Of a stretch of 64,000 nt of DNA, positions 33,079-42,500 are shown in pieces. The stretch comes from Actinophytocola algeriensis (GTDB lineage Bacteria > Actinomycetota > Actinomycetes > Mycobacteriales > Pseudonocardiaceae): the NCBI RefSeq assembly GCF_014203735.1, contig NZ_JACHJQ010000009.1, forward strand, positions 1 to 64,000, given 5' to 3'. The stretch's first letter is position 1. Every line of letters begins with the position of its first letter. The translations under genes and the position numbers were made by a program. Below the pieces are notes generated by a model. It searched no databases. It was not told where the DNA came from and worked only from the letters and a program-made list of their open reading frames with translations.

Positions 33079-34584
33079 TCACGGGTTCTGGAGGCCCGGG
33101 TTGCCGGCCTGGACCAAGTAGCTCTTCGCGGTCTTGATCGGGTGGTCTCGGACGGTGACCTTGTCGAGCACGCGGAAGTCGACGTTCATCTGCGTCGGCG
33201 TGATCCTCGTGCGGACGTAGCCGCGTTGGTTCTTGTTGAACTTGACGTGCGGGTTGCGGCTCGACGTGCCGTCGTCGGCCGCGTTGCCGTCGCCGCCGGA
33301 GGTGATCGACGTGGTCACCAGCTCGGTGCCGACGATCTTGTCCTGCGACGTGTAGTTGTTCATGAGGTTGGCGGCCCAGTGCTTGTGCACGTCGCCGGTG
33401 AGCACGACCGTGCTGGTGTTGCCTCTGGCCTGCCAGCCGTCCTGGATGCGCTTGCGGTTGGCGGTGTAGCCGTCCCACGCGTCCATGCTCCGCGCGCCCT
33501 CCGCGTTGTTGAGGCGCTGCGCGAAGAACACCTGTTGTCCGATCAGGTCCCACGTGCCGAGGCGCTGGCCGAGTCCGTCCAGCAGCCACGACTCCTGGGC
33601 GGCGCCGGTGATCGTGCGGGCCGGGTCGTCGGCCGCCGGGCACACCTTCGAACCGTCGTTGCACGCCTGGTCCATGCGGTACTGGCGGGTGTCGAGCATG
33701 TGCAGCGTGGCGAGGCTGCCCCACCGCAGACGCCGGTACAGCTGGAGGTTCTCCGCCGACGGCAGCTGCGCCGACCGCAACGGCATGTGCTCGTAGTACG
33801 CCTTGTACGCCGCCTCGCGCCGGGCGCGGAAGTCGCCGGACGGGCTGTCGTTCTCGCGGACCATCGCGGCGTAGTTGTTCTCGACCTCGTGGTCGTCCCA
33901 GACCACCACCCAGGGCGCGACGTGGTGTGCGGCCTGCAGGTCGACGTCGCTGCGGTACTGCGCGTGCCGTACCCGGTAGTCGGCGAGACCGGTGATCTCC
34001 TTGGCGGGCAGGTGGGCGCGGACGTCGGACGCGCCGGACTCGTAGATGTAGTCACCGAGGTGCAGGATCAGGTCGGGGTTCTCCTCGGCCATCCGCCGGT
34101 ACGCGGTGTAGTAGCCGGAGGCGTAGTGGGCGCACGACGCGAACAGCATCGTGAGCGCGGGGGAGGTGTCGACTGCGGGCGCGGTACGAGTACGACCGAC
34201 TTGCGAAGTGTGGCCGTTGGCGCGGAAGCGGTACCAATACACCCGACCCGGGACCAGGCCGGTGACCTCGACGTGCACGCTGTGCGCGGATGCCCGTACA
34301 GCTGTAACAGCACCGTTCGCGACGACGTCACGGAAGTACTCGTCGTTCGCGACCTGCCATTCGACGCTGACCGGCTGGTCCGGCATACCGCCGAACCCGT
34401 CGAGGTTGAGCGGGTTCGGGGCGAGGCGGGTCCAGATGACAAACCCGTCCGCGGCCGGTTCGCCGGAGGCGACACCGAGTGCGAACGGGTAGGTGGCAGC
34501 GGAAGAGGCGGAGCTGAAGGCGATCAGACCGGCGCCGGCTCCGGCAAGACCGCCCAGCAGGAAGGTTCTTCTTCGCAGGGGCAT
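33079..34584 (-). CDS. phoD: Tat-exported PhoD-type alkaline phosphatase/phosphodiesterase
   Basis: A 501-aa protein. It starts MPLRRRTFLLGGLAGAGAGL, a twin-arginine signal. The PhoD N-terminal domain (ATYPFALGVASGEPAADGFVIWTRL) precedes the metallophosphatase core: FASCAHYASGYYTAYRRMAE, LILHLGDYIYE, VVVWDDHEVENNYA and VVLTGDVHKHWAANL. These supply the Ca/Fe ligands. It releases phosphate from phosphodiesters outside the cell. ATG 34584 is chosen for the Tat signal; the upstream extension overlaps the MarR gene. A typical repeated PHO box is not obvious upstream. It is first in an operon with the secreted repeat protein. Confidence 0.92.
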   Translation of the reverse strand: MPLRRRTFLLGGLAGAGAGLIAFSSASSAATYPFALGVASGEPAADGFVIWTRLAPNPLNLDGFGGMPDQPVSVEWQVANDEYFRDVVANGAVTAVRASAHSVHVEVTGLVPGRVYWYRFRANGHTSQVGRTRTAPAVDTSPALTMLFASCAHYASGYYTAYRRMAEENPDLILHLGDYIYESGASDVRAHLPAKEITGLADYRVRHAQYRSDVDLQAAHHVAPWVVVWDDHEVENNYAAMVRENDSPSGDFRARREAAYKAYYEHMPLRSAQLPSAENLQLYRRLRWGSLATLHMLDTRQYRMDQACNDGSKVCPAADDPARTITGAAQESWLLDGLGQRLGTWDLIGQQVFFAQRLNNAEGARSMDAWDGYTANRKRIQDGWQARGNTSTVVLTGDVHKHWAANLMNNYTSQDKIVGTELVTTSITSGGDGNAADDGTSSRNPHVKFNKNQRGYVRTRITPTQMNVDFRVLDKVTVRDHPIKTAKSYLVQAGNPGLQNP

Positions 34585-34748
34585 AGGTGCGATATGTACG
34601 ACACCAAGGCGCACATTCAAGGTCTTGCAGGTAAATAACCCACATAAAGGCGCGTAACGGAGCCTTTTCACTGCTCCGAACGGGCTCACGACCGAAGATC
34701 GACGACCCGGGAGGCCCTGCTGGTCGACCGCGCGCGTGGTCGGCACTC

Positions 34749-35186
34749 CTAGCCGTTGGCGGTGCGCAGGTCCCGCATCGTCTCGGCCAGCGTCACGCAC
34801 CGCTCGGCACCCAGTGGCCCGAGCAGTCGCTCCCGGAGGATGTCCGCGCAGGCCTTGCGGGCGCGCTCGGCCACGCCGCGCCCGTGGTCGGTGAGCACGG
34901 CGAACGTGACGCGCCGGTCGGTCTCGCTCGGTTCCCGGCGAATCAGGTCGGCCGCGACGAGCCGGTCGGCGACCTTGGTGAACCCGCCGCTGGACAGCGC
35001 CGCCTCCTTGGCGAGACGCGTCATCGGCAGCCGGTGATCGGGGGAGCGGAGCAGGCGGATGACGATGTCGAACGCGCCGGGAGCGAGCCCGACCTGCTCC
35101 TCGATCCCGCTCATGAGCTGGTTGTGGGTGGCGTAGTAGCCCTCGATGACCAGGCCCCACCAGCTCACGATCTCGTCGTCGTCCAT
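34749..35186 (-). CDS. MarR-family regulator
   Basis: A 145-aa protein with the MarR winged helix (LAPGAFDIVIRLLRSPDHRL, MTRLAKEAALSSGGFTKVADRLVAADLIRREPSETDRRVTFAVLT). The basic wing (DRRV) is intact. It is divergent from the pirin/VOC operon, with a duplicated 14-bp motif in the 112-bp gap. Repression of that operon, and of itself, is the simple reading. The ATG at 35186 leaves a short leader. Confidence 0.9.
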   Translation of the reverse strand: MDDDEIVSWWGLVIEGYYATHNQLMSGIEEQVGLAPGAFDIVIRLLRSPDHRLPMTRLAKEAALSSGGFTKVADRLVAADLIRREPSETDRRVTFAVLTDHGRGVAERARKACADILRERLLGPLGAERCVTLAETMRDLRTANG

Positions 35187-35237
35187 GCGGTCACTGTAGC
35201 GAAAGAAGCTCGCTTGGAATAATCTCGCGTAGAGTTA

Positions 35238-35281
35238 TCTTGCGCAGAAGAGATTGGCGAGCTACTGTCTTGCGCAGAAGA
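35238..35281. promoter_or_regulatory. Duplicated putative MarR operator
   Basis: The 14-mer TCTTGCGCAGAAGA occurs at 35238-35251 and again at 35268-35281, 30 bp apart. Each has TCTT/AAGA inverted ends. The second copy ends 18 bp before the pirin ATG, so binding would block ribosome or RNA polymerase access. A related AATCTCGCG is at 35221-35229. Confidence 0.7.
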
Positions 35282-35298
35282 CATCCGCAGGAGGCGGC

Positions 35299-36039
35299 AT
35301 GAACCACCCGAAGATCGACGTCCGCCGAGCAGACGACCGCTTCACCACCAAGATCGACTGGCTGGACTCCAAGCACTCGTTCTCGTTCGGCGGCCATTTC
35401 GACGACGCCAACACCCACCACGGCGTGCTGCTCGTGAACAACGACGACATCGTCGAGCCGGGGACCGGGTTCGACACCCACCCGCACCAGGACATGGAGA
35501 TCGTGACCTGGGTACTCGGTGGCGCACTGGTGCACCAGGACTCGGAGGGACATTCGGGCGTGATCTACCCGGGTCTGGCGCAACGCATGAGCGCGGGCAC
35601 CGGCATCCTCCACTCGGAGAAGAACGACACGTGGCGCATGAAGAACGACCCGGAGCCGGTCCACTTCGTACAGATGTGGGTGCTCCCGGACGAGCCGGGC
35701 ATCAAACCGGGCTACGAACAGCGGGAGATCGACCACGAACTGCTGGCGGGCGGCCTGGTCCCGGTGGCGTCCGGAATGGACAAGCACGAGTCGGCGATCC
35801 GCATCCACAACAAGTACGCGGCGCTGTACGCGGCAAGGCTGGCGCCGGGCCAGAGCGTCCAGCTGCCGGACGCCCCGCTGCTGCACCTGTTCGTACCGAG
35901 GGGAACCGTGACCCTGGAGGGCACCGGCACCCTGGCCCCGGGCGACGCGGCCCGCTTCACCGCGACCGGCGGCCAGCGGGTCACCGCGGTGGAACCCGCG
36001 GAACTCCTGGTCTGGGAAATGCACGCCACCATCAGCTGA
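35299..36039 (+). CDS. Pirin-family bicupin protein
   Basis: A 246-aa protein. The N-terminal cupin carries the metal ligands in GFDTHPHQDMEIVTWVLGG and RMSAGTGILHSEKN; the second cupin (LYAARLAPGQSVQLPDAPLL, VPRGTVTLEGTGTLAPGDAARF) completes the pirin fold. ATG 35299 has the RBS GGAGG 6 nt upstream. Some pirins have quercetin 2,3-dioxygenase activity and others act as redox-dependent regulators; no choice can be made here. It heads a two-gene operon with a VOC protein under the MarR-type operator. Confidence 0.92.
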   Translation: MNHPKIDVRRADDRFTTKIDWLDSKHSFSFGGHFDDANTHHGVLLVNNDDIVEPGTGFDTHPHQDMEIVTWVLGGALVHQDSEGHSGVIYPGLAQRMSAGTGILHSEKNDTWRMKNDPEPVHFVQMWVLPDEPGIKPGYEQREIDHELLAGGLVPVASGMDKHESAIRIHNKYAALYAARLAPGQSVQLPDAPLLHLFVPRGTVTLEGTGTLAPGDAARFTATGGQRVTAVEPAELLVWEMHATIS

Positions 36040-36053
36040 GAAGGGATTCGGAC

Positions 36054-36518
36054 ATGACTACCCGAGAAGAACTACGCGACAAGTACCTGAACGAAGACCG
36101 CCCGGCCACCACAGCACGCGGCCTGCACCACACAGCCCTGATCTCGAGCGATGTCGAGCGGACGATCAACTTCTACCAGGGCCTGCTGGGCTTCCCGCTC
36201 ACGGAACTGATCGAGAACCGCGACTACGAAGGTTCGTCCCACTTCTTCTTCGACATCGGCAACGGCAACCTGCTGGCCTTCTTCGACTTCCCAGGCCTGG
36301 ACGTGGGCCCGTACAAGGAGGTGCTGGGCGGCCTGCACCACGTGGCGATCTCGGTGGACCCGGCCCTGTGGGACGAACTGGTGGCGCGCCTGAAGGAAGC
36401 AGGCGTGGACCACGTGGTGCACAGCGAGGTCTCGGTCTACTTCCAGGACCCCGATGGTGCCCGCATCGAACTGATCGCCGACCCCCTTGGCGAGATGTAC
36501 GGCAACCAGGTCCTCTGA
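36054..36518 (+). CDS. VOC-family (glyoxalase/dioxygenase-like) protein
   Basis: A 154-aa single VOC protein: GLHHTALISSDVERTINFYQGLLGF (first metal His), SHFFFDIGNGNLLAFFDFPG, then LHHVAISVD and VYFQDPDGARIELIAD, which supplies the C-terminal Glu. Ligand positions (His, His, Glu) are consistent with a metal centre. It starts 14 nt after pirin, with an AAGGGA RBS. The longer frame to 35631 is a shadow of pirin. The substrate is unknown; pairing with pirin suggests ring-cleavage or aldehyde detoxification. Confidence 0.88.
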   Translation: MTTREELRDKYLNEDRPATTARGLHHTALISSDVERTINFYQGLLGFPLTELIENRDYEGSSHFFFDIGNGNLLAFFDFPGLDVGPYKEVLGGLHHVAISVDPALWDELVARLKEAGVDHVVHSEVSVYFQDPDGARIELIADPLGEMYGNQVL

Positions 36519-36589
36519 CGCTCGAACCGCCGATGCGCCCAGCCCGACATGCCACAAGTCCACAGGATGACACCCGTCGTGGGACATCG

Positions 36590-37159
36590 TTACCGTAGGC
36601 CGGGTAGCGATCGGCACGACCGGTCGGATGCGCCTGCCTTCATCGCATCGGTGAGTTCGACGTCGGCCAACGGGTCACCGGCCACTGAGGCGACCTTTGG
36701 CCAGACGGTCCCCACCACACGGCCGGTATCAGCCTCGGTCGCCTCCGGCGGTAATGCCGTCAGTGTCCTTCGTCCGTCGACCGTGTCGTCGTGAAGATCG
36801 CTCAGTTTGCCGGCCAGGGTGGACACCGCTGTCGAACCACCGGAAGGTGGGGTCTCCGGCAATGACTCCAACTGGGACATGGTCGTCGCCAATGCCTTCG
36901 AAGCTGCGTCGAGTTGCGACTCTAAGCGGACTCGTAATGCGCCGGTGCCACCGTCCGCGCTGCTCCACAACGACGTGCGTAGGTCGCCGACCACGGTGCA
37001 GAACTCCGTCATCCACGTGACCGAGGATCGCGGGGCCGTTGACGCGACACCGGAACGTGGCGAGGAGGTGGAGGCGTCCCCACAACCTGTCGTGAGCGTC
37101 ATGGCGAGGGCGAGGGCGAGGGCGAGGGCGAGGGCCAGTGCCAGTGCGAGGCGACTCAT
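36590..37159 (-). CDS. Putative lipoprotein with microsatellite-encoded signal peptide
   Basis: A 189-aa protein. The signal peptide is MSRLALALALALALALALAM with lipobox LTTGC (Cys26). The mature part is Ser/Thr-rich, then helical (LRVRLESQLDAASKALATTMSQLE, KLSDLHDDTVDGRRTLTAL), like small cell-wall lipoproteins of actinobacteria. The (Leu-Ala)n core is encoded by GGCGAG units (plus strand) at 37103-37132. Slippage by one unit would add or remove two residues without a frameshift. No family is recognised. Confidence 0.75.
   Translation of the reverse strand: MSRLALALALALALALALAMTLTTGCGDASTSSPRSGVASTAPRSSVTWMTEFCTVVGDLRTSLWSSADGGTGALRVRLESQLDAASKALATTMSQLESLPETPPSGGSTAVSTLAGKLSDLHDDTVDGRRTLTALPPEATEADTGRVVGTVWPKVASVAGDPLADVELTDAMKAGASDRSCRSLPGLR
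37103..37138. repeat. GGCGAG hexanucleotide repeat inside a signal peptide
   Basis: Five perfect GGCGAG units (37103-37132) and a variant GGCCAG (37133-37138) code, on the minus strand, for the Ala-Leu core of the lipoprotein signal peptide. Confidence 0.85.
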
Positions 37160-37302
37160 CGGCGTCTCTTTCTCAGAATGGGACTCTCAAGTCCGACCAG
37201 TCCGGCTGTGAGGAAAGCTGAGGCCAGGAGAGACCGTGCGGGGCTTGGGGACACATCTGCCCCGGTTCCCGGGGGATCTGATGCGTGGGCATAATCGTTG
37301 CG

Positions 37303-38760
37303 ATGAGCCCGGTGAGTCGTGGACGGAAGTCCAAGAAGCGCAACAAGTCCGGTGGGCGGCCCGCGCCTATCAGTCTGGTGACCGACACCGAGCCGTGTGA
37401 CTGTCCGGCCTGCGCCGGTCCGCCGGTCGAGCTGTCCGAGCTGGTCGACGGGATCCTCGCCGATGTCGCGGACGACGCCTCGCCTGCTGATCCGATCGCG
37501 GCCGAGTTCGGTGCTGCGCTCTTCGTCGCCATGTGCGAGATGGCCGGTGAGGAGTACGAGGACGCGCTGGCCGGCGGGTTCGTGCCCGAATTCGAGTCGC
37601 GGAACGACAGCCGGGCCCTGATCATGTTGCTCGCGCTCGGCTCGGTCTGTGGCGGCCGTGCGGCGACGGCCGCGGCGGACGCCGCGCGGCGGATGGTCGA
37701 CACCGGGGTCGAACCGCCCGGCTGGGCCGCTGAGCTGACCACGCCGGTGACAGCCGGGGACTGCTGGCGGTTCGCCGACCCTGATGGCGCTGGGGCGATG
37801 TTGCTCGGCACCTTCGATCGCGCTGGGCGGGCGCACACCTTCGTGGTCGGCGTCGACCACACCGACTGCGGTGCCGCGGTGAACGTCGAACTGCTCGATG
37901 CCGAGGGGCTGCCGGAGGCGGTGGAGATCGTGCGGCAGTCCTTCGGAGCCGTCAGCGAGGAGCGGCTCGACCCGGCGGAGTGGCGTTGGCAGGTCGAGTG
38001 CGCCCTCGACGCGCGGGCGTTGCACGACGCGGGGGAGATGCCGTTCGACGAGGACGGTCTGCCGGACTACTACCCACTGGCGATGCTGCTCCGGGCGCGG
38101 CTGCGTGTGCTGCCCGAATCCGGCAAGCCCAAGCCTCCGCACGAGGAGTCGTTGACGTCGTTGCCGAGCCTGCTGGACGCGTGGCTGGAGCCGTTGCCGC
38201 CGATACCGGTCGGACCAGCGCAGGTGTACCAGCTCAAGGTGGGTCTGAAGGGCGCGAAGCCGCCGATCTGGCGGCGGTTGGAGGTGCCCGCCGACGTCAC
38301 CCTGGACCGGCTGCACCTGATCATCCAGGTCGCGTTCGGCTGGGACGGCAGCCACCTGCACGTCTTCGAGACCCCGTACGGCGACTTCGGGATCGCCGAC
38401 GCCGAACTGCGGCACCGGCCTGCCGACGAGGTCTCGCTGGCCCAGGTGCTGCCTGCCGCACGATCGAAGATCACCTACGTGTACGACTTCGGAGACGACT
38501 GGCGGCACGAGATCCTCGTGGAGAAGGTGCTCGACCCGGACGAGTCGGTGACCTACCCGCGCTGCACCGGTGGCCGCCGCGCCGCGCCGCCCGAGGACAG
38601 TGGCGGCGTCTGGTCCTACGCCGGCATGCTGGAGATACTCGCTGATACTGCGCACCCGGATCACGTCAGCACAATGGAGTGGCTGGGTCTCGACAGCTCG
38701 GCTGAGTTCGACCCGAGCACGTTCGACGCCCAGGCGATCACGAAGGCGCTCACGTCCTGA
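37303..38760 (+). CDS. pRiA4b ORF-3-like domain protein
   Basis: A 485-aa protein. The basic N-terminus (MSPVSRGRKSKKRNKSGG) is followed by a CDCPACAG zinc-knuckle-like pair. A large helical middle domain (to about residue 300) leads to a C-terminal pRiA4b_ORF3 domain: VYQLKVGLKGAKPPIWRRLE, LHLIIQVAFGWDGSHLHVF, ITYVYDFGDDWRHEILVEK and YPRCTGGRRAAPPEDSGGVW. The family is widespread on plasmids and chromosomes but is functionally obscure. ATG 37303 fits a CATAAT -10 at 37290-37295 (leaderless). It is convergent with the decayed helicase remnant, only 6 bp away. Confidence 0.85.
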   Translation: MSPVSRGRKSKKRNKSGGRPAPISLVTDTEPCDCPACAGPPVELSELVDGILADVADDASPADPIAAEFGAALFVAMCEMAGEEYEDALAGGFVPEFESRNDSRALIMLLALGSVCGGRAATAAADAARRMVDTGVEPPGWAAELTTPVTAGDCWRFADPDGAGAMLLGTFDRAGRAHTFVVGVDHTDCGAAVNVELLDAEGLPEAVEIVRQSFGAVSEERLDPAEWRWQVECALDARALHDAGEMPFDEDGLPDYYPLAMLLRARLRVLPESGKPKPPHEESLTSLPSLLDAWLEPLPPIPVGPAQVYQLKVGLKGAKPPIWRRLEVPADVTLDRLHLIIQVAFGWDGSHLHVFETPYGDFGIADAELRHRPADEVSLAQVLPAARSKITYVYDFGDDWRHEILVEKVLDPDESVTYPRCTGGRRAAPPEDSGGVWSYAGMLEILADTAHPDHVSTMEWLGLDSSAEFDPSTFDAQAITKALTS

Positions 38761-38766
38761 CAAGTC

Positions 38767-39060
38767 CTATCGGGCCGGACCGAGAAGGCTGGTGAGGTAC
38801 TCCTGTGTCTGCTCGTCTGTCTAGTACAGGCGGCACCCGCGAGTTCCCCGGCTCGCGAGGACGTAGTAGATGTTGGCGGCGAGCCGGGCGTACTCGGCCG
38901 GAGTGATTTCTCCTTGCATCGCCGGGTCTTTGGAGCGTTACGGGCGCCGACCCATCGACCTTCGCGGCGGACGAAGTCCGGTCCGAGGATGACACCCGCG
39001 TAGTCGTACTCGAGTCCCTGGCAGGTGTAGATGATAAGTCGGCGGAGACCTATCAGACCA
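38767..39060 (-). pseudogene. C-terminal remnant of a DUF2075-type DNA/RNA helicase
   Basis: The minus strand reads LIIYTCQGLEYDYAGVILGP then DFVRREGRWVGARNAPK. After a one-base deletion near 38928 it continues DPAMQGEITPAEYARLAANI and YYVLASRGTRGCRLY. A TAG (38821-38823) interrupts TDEQTQEYLTSLLGPAR, whose own stop is at 38767. This order (TCQGLEYDYAGV, then a terminal arginine-finger-like SRGTRGC) is the end of DUF2075/Schlafen-group-3 superfamily 1 helicases. The first 500 or so residues are absent. It lies directly after the broken mazG-like gene, on the same strand as the Jet operon. Confidence 0.75.
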
Positions 39061-39095
39061 CAGGCTGGATAGCGTGGCGTGTATCTCGGGCCCTG

Positions 39096-39478
39096 CTAGG
39101 TCTCGTCTGCGTGTATCTGGTCGTACTTGTCCGCCCGCCCCTTGGCGAGTGCCACCGGGTAGCGCTGCTCGTTCCGGCGGACCTTCTCCCGCAGGGCCCC
39201 GGCGAGATCGATATCGAGATGGTCGGCGAGTTGCAGCAGGTAGGCGAAGACGTCCGCGACCTCCTCACGGACCCGTTCCGCCTGCCTCTCGGTCGTCATG
39301 ACGGCAGCCGACTCATCGGGAGTGAGCCACTGGAAAAGCTCCACCAGCCGCCGGCCTCTCCGGCGAGCGCCATGACGAGGTTCTTGGGGGTGTGGAATCG
39401 CTGCCAGTCGCGCTCGGCGGCGAACGCACGCAGTTCTCGCTGAAGGTCGTTCAACACCATCCCGGTTGCGTACCACAT
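39096..39478 (-). pseudogene. MazG-like nucleotide pyrophosphohydrolase, frameshifted
   Basis: Frame 1 from ATG 39478 reads LNDLQRELRAFAAERDWQRF then HTPKNLVMALAGEAG. After a one-base loss near 39345-39352 frame 2 continues LVELFQWLTPDESAAVMTTE and EEVADVFAYLLQLADHLDID, ending HADET at 39096. Joined, it is a roughly 125-residue all-alpha NTP pyrophosphohydrolase of the RS21-C6/MazG type, with its ExxE and ExxD Mg-binding motifs intact. It starts 27 nt after the jetC stop on the same strand. It could be a real pseudogene or a sequencing error. It would hydrolyse (d)NTPs to (d)NMPs. Confidence 0.8.
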
Positions 39479-39505
39479 TCCTCGGCCGGGCCCGTCTCCG
39501 GTGGT

Positions 39506-42500
39506 TCAGCCTTCGTCGGGAACAACGTCCTGGCCGTTCCACACGAATCGTGCCGTGGTGACCGCGTCGTCGCCGTCGTCGCCGGTGATCAGTTGGTGGA
39601 TCGCGACGCCGCTCAGTTCGGGGTAGGTGCACCACTCGTGGTCCGACGTCAGCAGCAGGTCCAGGTCCAGTGCGGAAAGCAGCGCGAACACCTGCCCCCG
39701 GTTGTTGCTGTCGACGCCGACGAACACCTCGTCGAGCAGGATGATCCTGGGTGCCGTCGGTACCGCGTGGTAGTGCGCCGCGACGGCGGCGAACAGCGGC
39801 AGGTGCAGCGCGATGGCCTTCTCACCGCCGGAAAGCGCGCCGTGCAGTTTCTTCGTGAGCAACTGCCAACCCAGGCCGTTCGCGCGGTCCACCTTGACAT
39901 CGAACCTGTGCCAGGCCGTGTAGTCGAACACCTGCGCCAGTTGCTGTTCCCAGCTCGCCGCGGTGTCGTCGGCTTTCGCCTGTTCGATGCGCTCCCGGAA
40001 GAACTGGTGCAGGGACTCACGGTCCGCGTCGGTCAGCCGGACCGGGTCTTTGAGGAGCAGGTCCCGCGCGGCTTTGGTGCCCGTCGGCAGGTCGGGTGCG
40101 ATCTGCCAGACGAGCCGGACCGCCACGTTCGACGCCGTCCGCACCCGTTCCAGCCGGGCGTTCATCGCGTCCACCAGTTCGCCTGCCTGGCGGATGCGTG
40201 CCGCGAGGTGGCGACGGGTGTCGCCGGTCAGGGTCTGGTCGAACAGCTGCCGTTCGCGGTCTGTGATGTCGAGCCTGCTCTGCTCGGCGTCCTCCTTCAG
40301 GATCGTCAGCAGCTCGGCCGCGCCGACCCGGACTCCGTCGACCATGGCGGTGAACACCTGGACGTCCTCGTCGGTCTCGAGGTCGAGGTCGGCGCGTGCG
40401 GACAGCGCCGTGCGGCACTCGTGGACCGACTCGGAGAGCCGGTGCAGGGCGTCGCCGAGGTTGTTCGGCTCGTGCGGGACCGTCGGCCAGGCCGCGGCGA
40501 CCAGTCGTGCGGTGTCCAGTGCGGCACGCACTCCCTCGGACCCGGCGAGCGTAGCGGTGAACCGGTCGAGCTCGCCGAACGCGCTGTCCTCGGGGAAGCT
40601 CGTGGTCGCGAGGTGCCGGAAACGGCGGGCCGCGGTGTCGCGGACCGCGGTCGCGTCATCCCGGGCCGCGGCGTCGGCCTTGCTCCGTTCCGCGAGCACG
40701 CCCAACCGCTCGGCGAGCGTCGTGACCCTAGTCCGTGCGGTGCCGATTTCCTTGCTGGCCCGGGACAACCGCCCGCGCAGTGCGGAGAGGTCGGCGAGCA
40801 CCTCCCGGTAGTCCACCCCGACCGTGTGCTCGATCGCGTCGAGCTTCGCCGCGAGCCGGCGATGTGTGCTCTCGGCGTCCTCGGCCTCTTCCTCCCGCTG
40901 CGTGGCGGTCGCGTCCGACCGGCTGGCTCGCTGCGCGGCGTCGCGGGCGGCACCGCGGGCCGCGACCAGGTCGCGGTGGCCGTCGAGCCACAGCTCGGCC
41001 TGTTCCCGGAAGCCGTCCACGGCCTGTTCATGGGTGCTGAGCGCGGCCCGTTCCGTGGGAAGACCGTGCTCGGCCGCGACGACCGTGAGGGCGTGCAGGG
41101 CGGCGGTCGCCTCGCTTTCCCTTCGGGACAACGTGTCCAGCCGCTTCCGGACGGCCCCGTTGGCGGCGCCCACGACGGACTCCGCGCGAGTCAGCGCGTC
41201 CCGTGCGTCCATGGTCGTGGCATGGGCGGGCCGGGACTTCCGCTCGCTCGCGAGTATTCCGCGGCGTGCGTCGATCGCGACCTGGCGCGTCACCAGTCCG
41301 CTCAGCACGTCGTCGGCCTCGGCGATCAGCCTGCGCAGCTCACGCGCACGGCGTTCCCTGGCCCGTTCCCTGGCCACCGCGCCGATGTACTCGGCGTGGG
41401 ACTTCCGCCAGCTGCCGCGCAGGTTCGCCAGTCGCCAGCCACCGTCCGCGCCGATGGCGACCAGGTGTTCGTCCGGAGTCCGCTCGCCGTAGGCGATCGC
41501 CGCGAGAAGCCGTGTCACGACGGCCACCGGCACGGGTGTGTCCACCTCGGGCACCACGACGTCCGACAGGGACCGCCCAGGTGCGGCGGGGACGGCGTCC
41601 GGCTCGGCGAAGACGTCGTTGCCTGCCACGGCTCCGGTCGCACCGACCCAGGCGTCCAGCAAACCGGCCGACTGCAGAGCGGCTTCGACGCCGGTCTGGG
41701 TGGCCTCTGGTACCTCGTCGGCGAAGCGGATCAGCCGCCACAGGGGAGCGCCGACCATGGTGGCGCGGTCTGTCGTGCGCGTCGGTGGTGCCTCCGGCGG
41801 TAGGTCCCGCTGACCGGCGAGGCTGTCCAGTTCCGCTGAGAGACGAACCCGCTCGGCCTGCGCCGCCGTGCGTTCCGTCGCCACGACGGTCTCCTCGCGC
41901 ACCAGGTCGGCGCGCACCGCCTCGGCGACGGACTCGACGTGTTCGACGAGCGCGGTCTCGTTCTCGACCAGATCGGTGAACACGTCGAGGTCGCCGAATC
42001 GCAGTTCCCGGCATGCTGCGGCCCACTCGAGGAGTGCGCCGGTGAGCCGGTCGAGCTCCTGTTCGTACGCGTCGGCGGCCTCGGCCCGGTTCTCCTCCGC
42101 GTCGGTGAGGTCGGTGCGTGCGTCGTCGAGGTCCTCTTCGGCCTGCCGACGCCGGTCCACCGCCTTCTCGTGTGTGTCGAGTGCCTGCCGCACCGCCGTG
42201 ATCTGGCTCAGCCGCCCCTTGACCGCCGCCCGGAGGAGCGGGCGGGACCGTTCGGGACCGGTGTCCAGACTCGCGGCCACCTCGCCGTGGACGCTCGCGA
42301 GCCTGGCCCGGGTCGCGGCCTGGCGGGTGTCGTCCGCGCGTGCCGCCACGGTGTGTTGCCGTGCGGCCACGTGGTTCTCCGCGGTCGCGGCGTTCTCGGC
42401 GTCGTCGCCGGCCTGCCCGCGCTTGCCTGCCGCGTCGGCGCGGACGGACGTCGCGCGCACCTCCGCCTCGGTCGTGCGCTGCCTGAGCTGGTCCAGCTCC

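Noticed and set aside
39096-39635. A single 179-residue MazG-like ORF (minus) starting at 39635
   Set aside because: Its first 100 residues are Arg-rich shadow of jetC. The MazG-like N-terminus is in another frame (ATG 39478), showing a frameshift.
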